DNA from: Nanobdellota archaeon
GTDB taxonomy: Archaea; Nanobdellota; Nanobdellia; Woesearchaeales; BS150m-G63
Assembly (NCBI GenBank): GCA_023137655.1
Contig: JAGLOT010000042.1
Coordinates: 1 to 5,843 of the forward strand
DNA: 5,843 nt
Reading direction: 5' to 3'
Shown here in pieces: positions 5,843 to 5,843 of this stretch. A program made the translations under genes and the position numbers. Each line of letters opens with the position of its first letter. Within the stretch, counting starts at the first letter, position 1. The notes under the pieces were generated by a model. The model saw only the letters and a list, made by a program, of their open reading frames with translations. It was not told the origin of the DNA and made no database searches.

Positions 5843-5843
5843 T

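Noticed and set aside
1..5843. CRISPR arrays, insertion sequences, tRNA or rRNA genes
   Set aside because: No regularly spaced repeats, transposase motifs, terminal inverted repeats or tRNA/rRNA-like sequences were seen; almost all the sequence is accounted for by the listed protein genes.

Overview
The window is strongly A+T-rich, coding-dense DNA from an archaeon. The evidence is TATA boxes of the TTTAWATA type about 25-30 bases before several start codons, mostly leaderless start sites, an archaeal-type SRP receptor FtsY, a Hel308 (Ski2-type) helicase domain, and a secretory Ig-like membrane protein of a style common in small-genome archaea. The base composition and protein style fit a DPANN lineage (Woesearchaeota/Pacearchaeota-like). 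That placement is an inference, not a result.

Layout, left to right. Bases 1-116 hold no gene but carry the promoter, a palindrome and a Shine-Dalgarno-like site of the first gene. Bases 117-1550 (+) encode a signal-peptide-bearing single-pass membrane protein with Ig-like domains outside and a further Ig/DUF11-like domain inside. Bases 1624-3141 (+) encode a complete bacterial-type cofactor-independent phosphoglycerate mutase (GpmI). One base beyond its stop, and facing it, bases 3143-3811 (-) encode a protein of the unrelated cofactor-dependent mutase family (GpmA/histidine phosphatase). An 83-base divergent promoter region separates it from 3895-4557 (+), a Hel308 N-terminal RecA1 domain that simply stops where RecA2 should begin. 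Its tail overlaps by 11 bases the tail of the convergent ftsY gene, 4547-5809 (-). The right edge (5816-5842, -) holds the last codons of a gene just upstream of ftsY, perhaps prefoldin alpha by analogy with other archaea.

How the genes relate. The two mutase families catalyse the same glycolytic/gluconeogenic step by different chemistry, so the convergent pair is the most notable metabolic feature. FtsY and the membrane protein share a broad membrane-export theme but show no operon link. The isolated helicase domain is the clearest anomaly. It could be a split gene whose other half lies elsewhere, a remnant from a rearrangement, or a genuine single-domain protein. I found no mobile element, CRISPR array, tRNA or rRNA.
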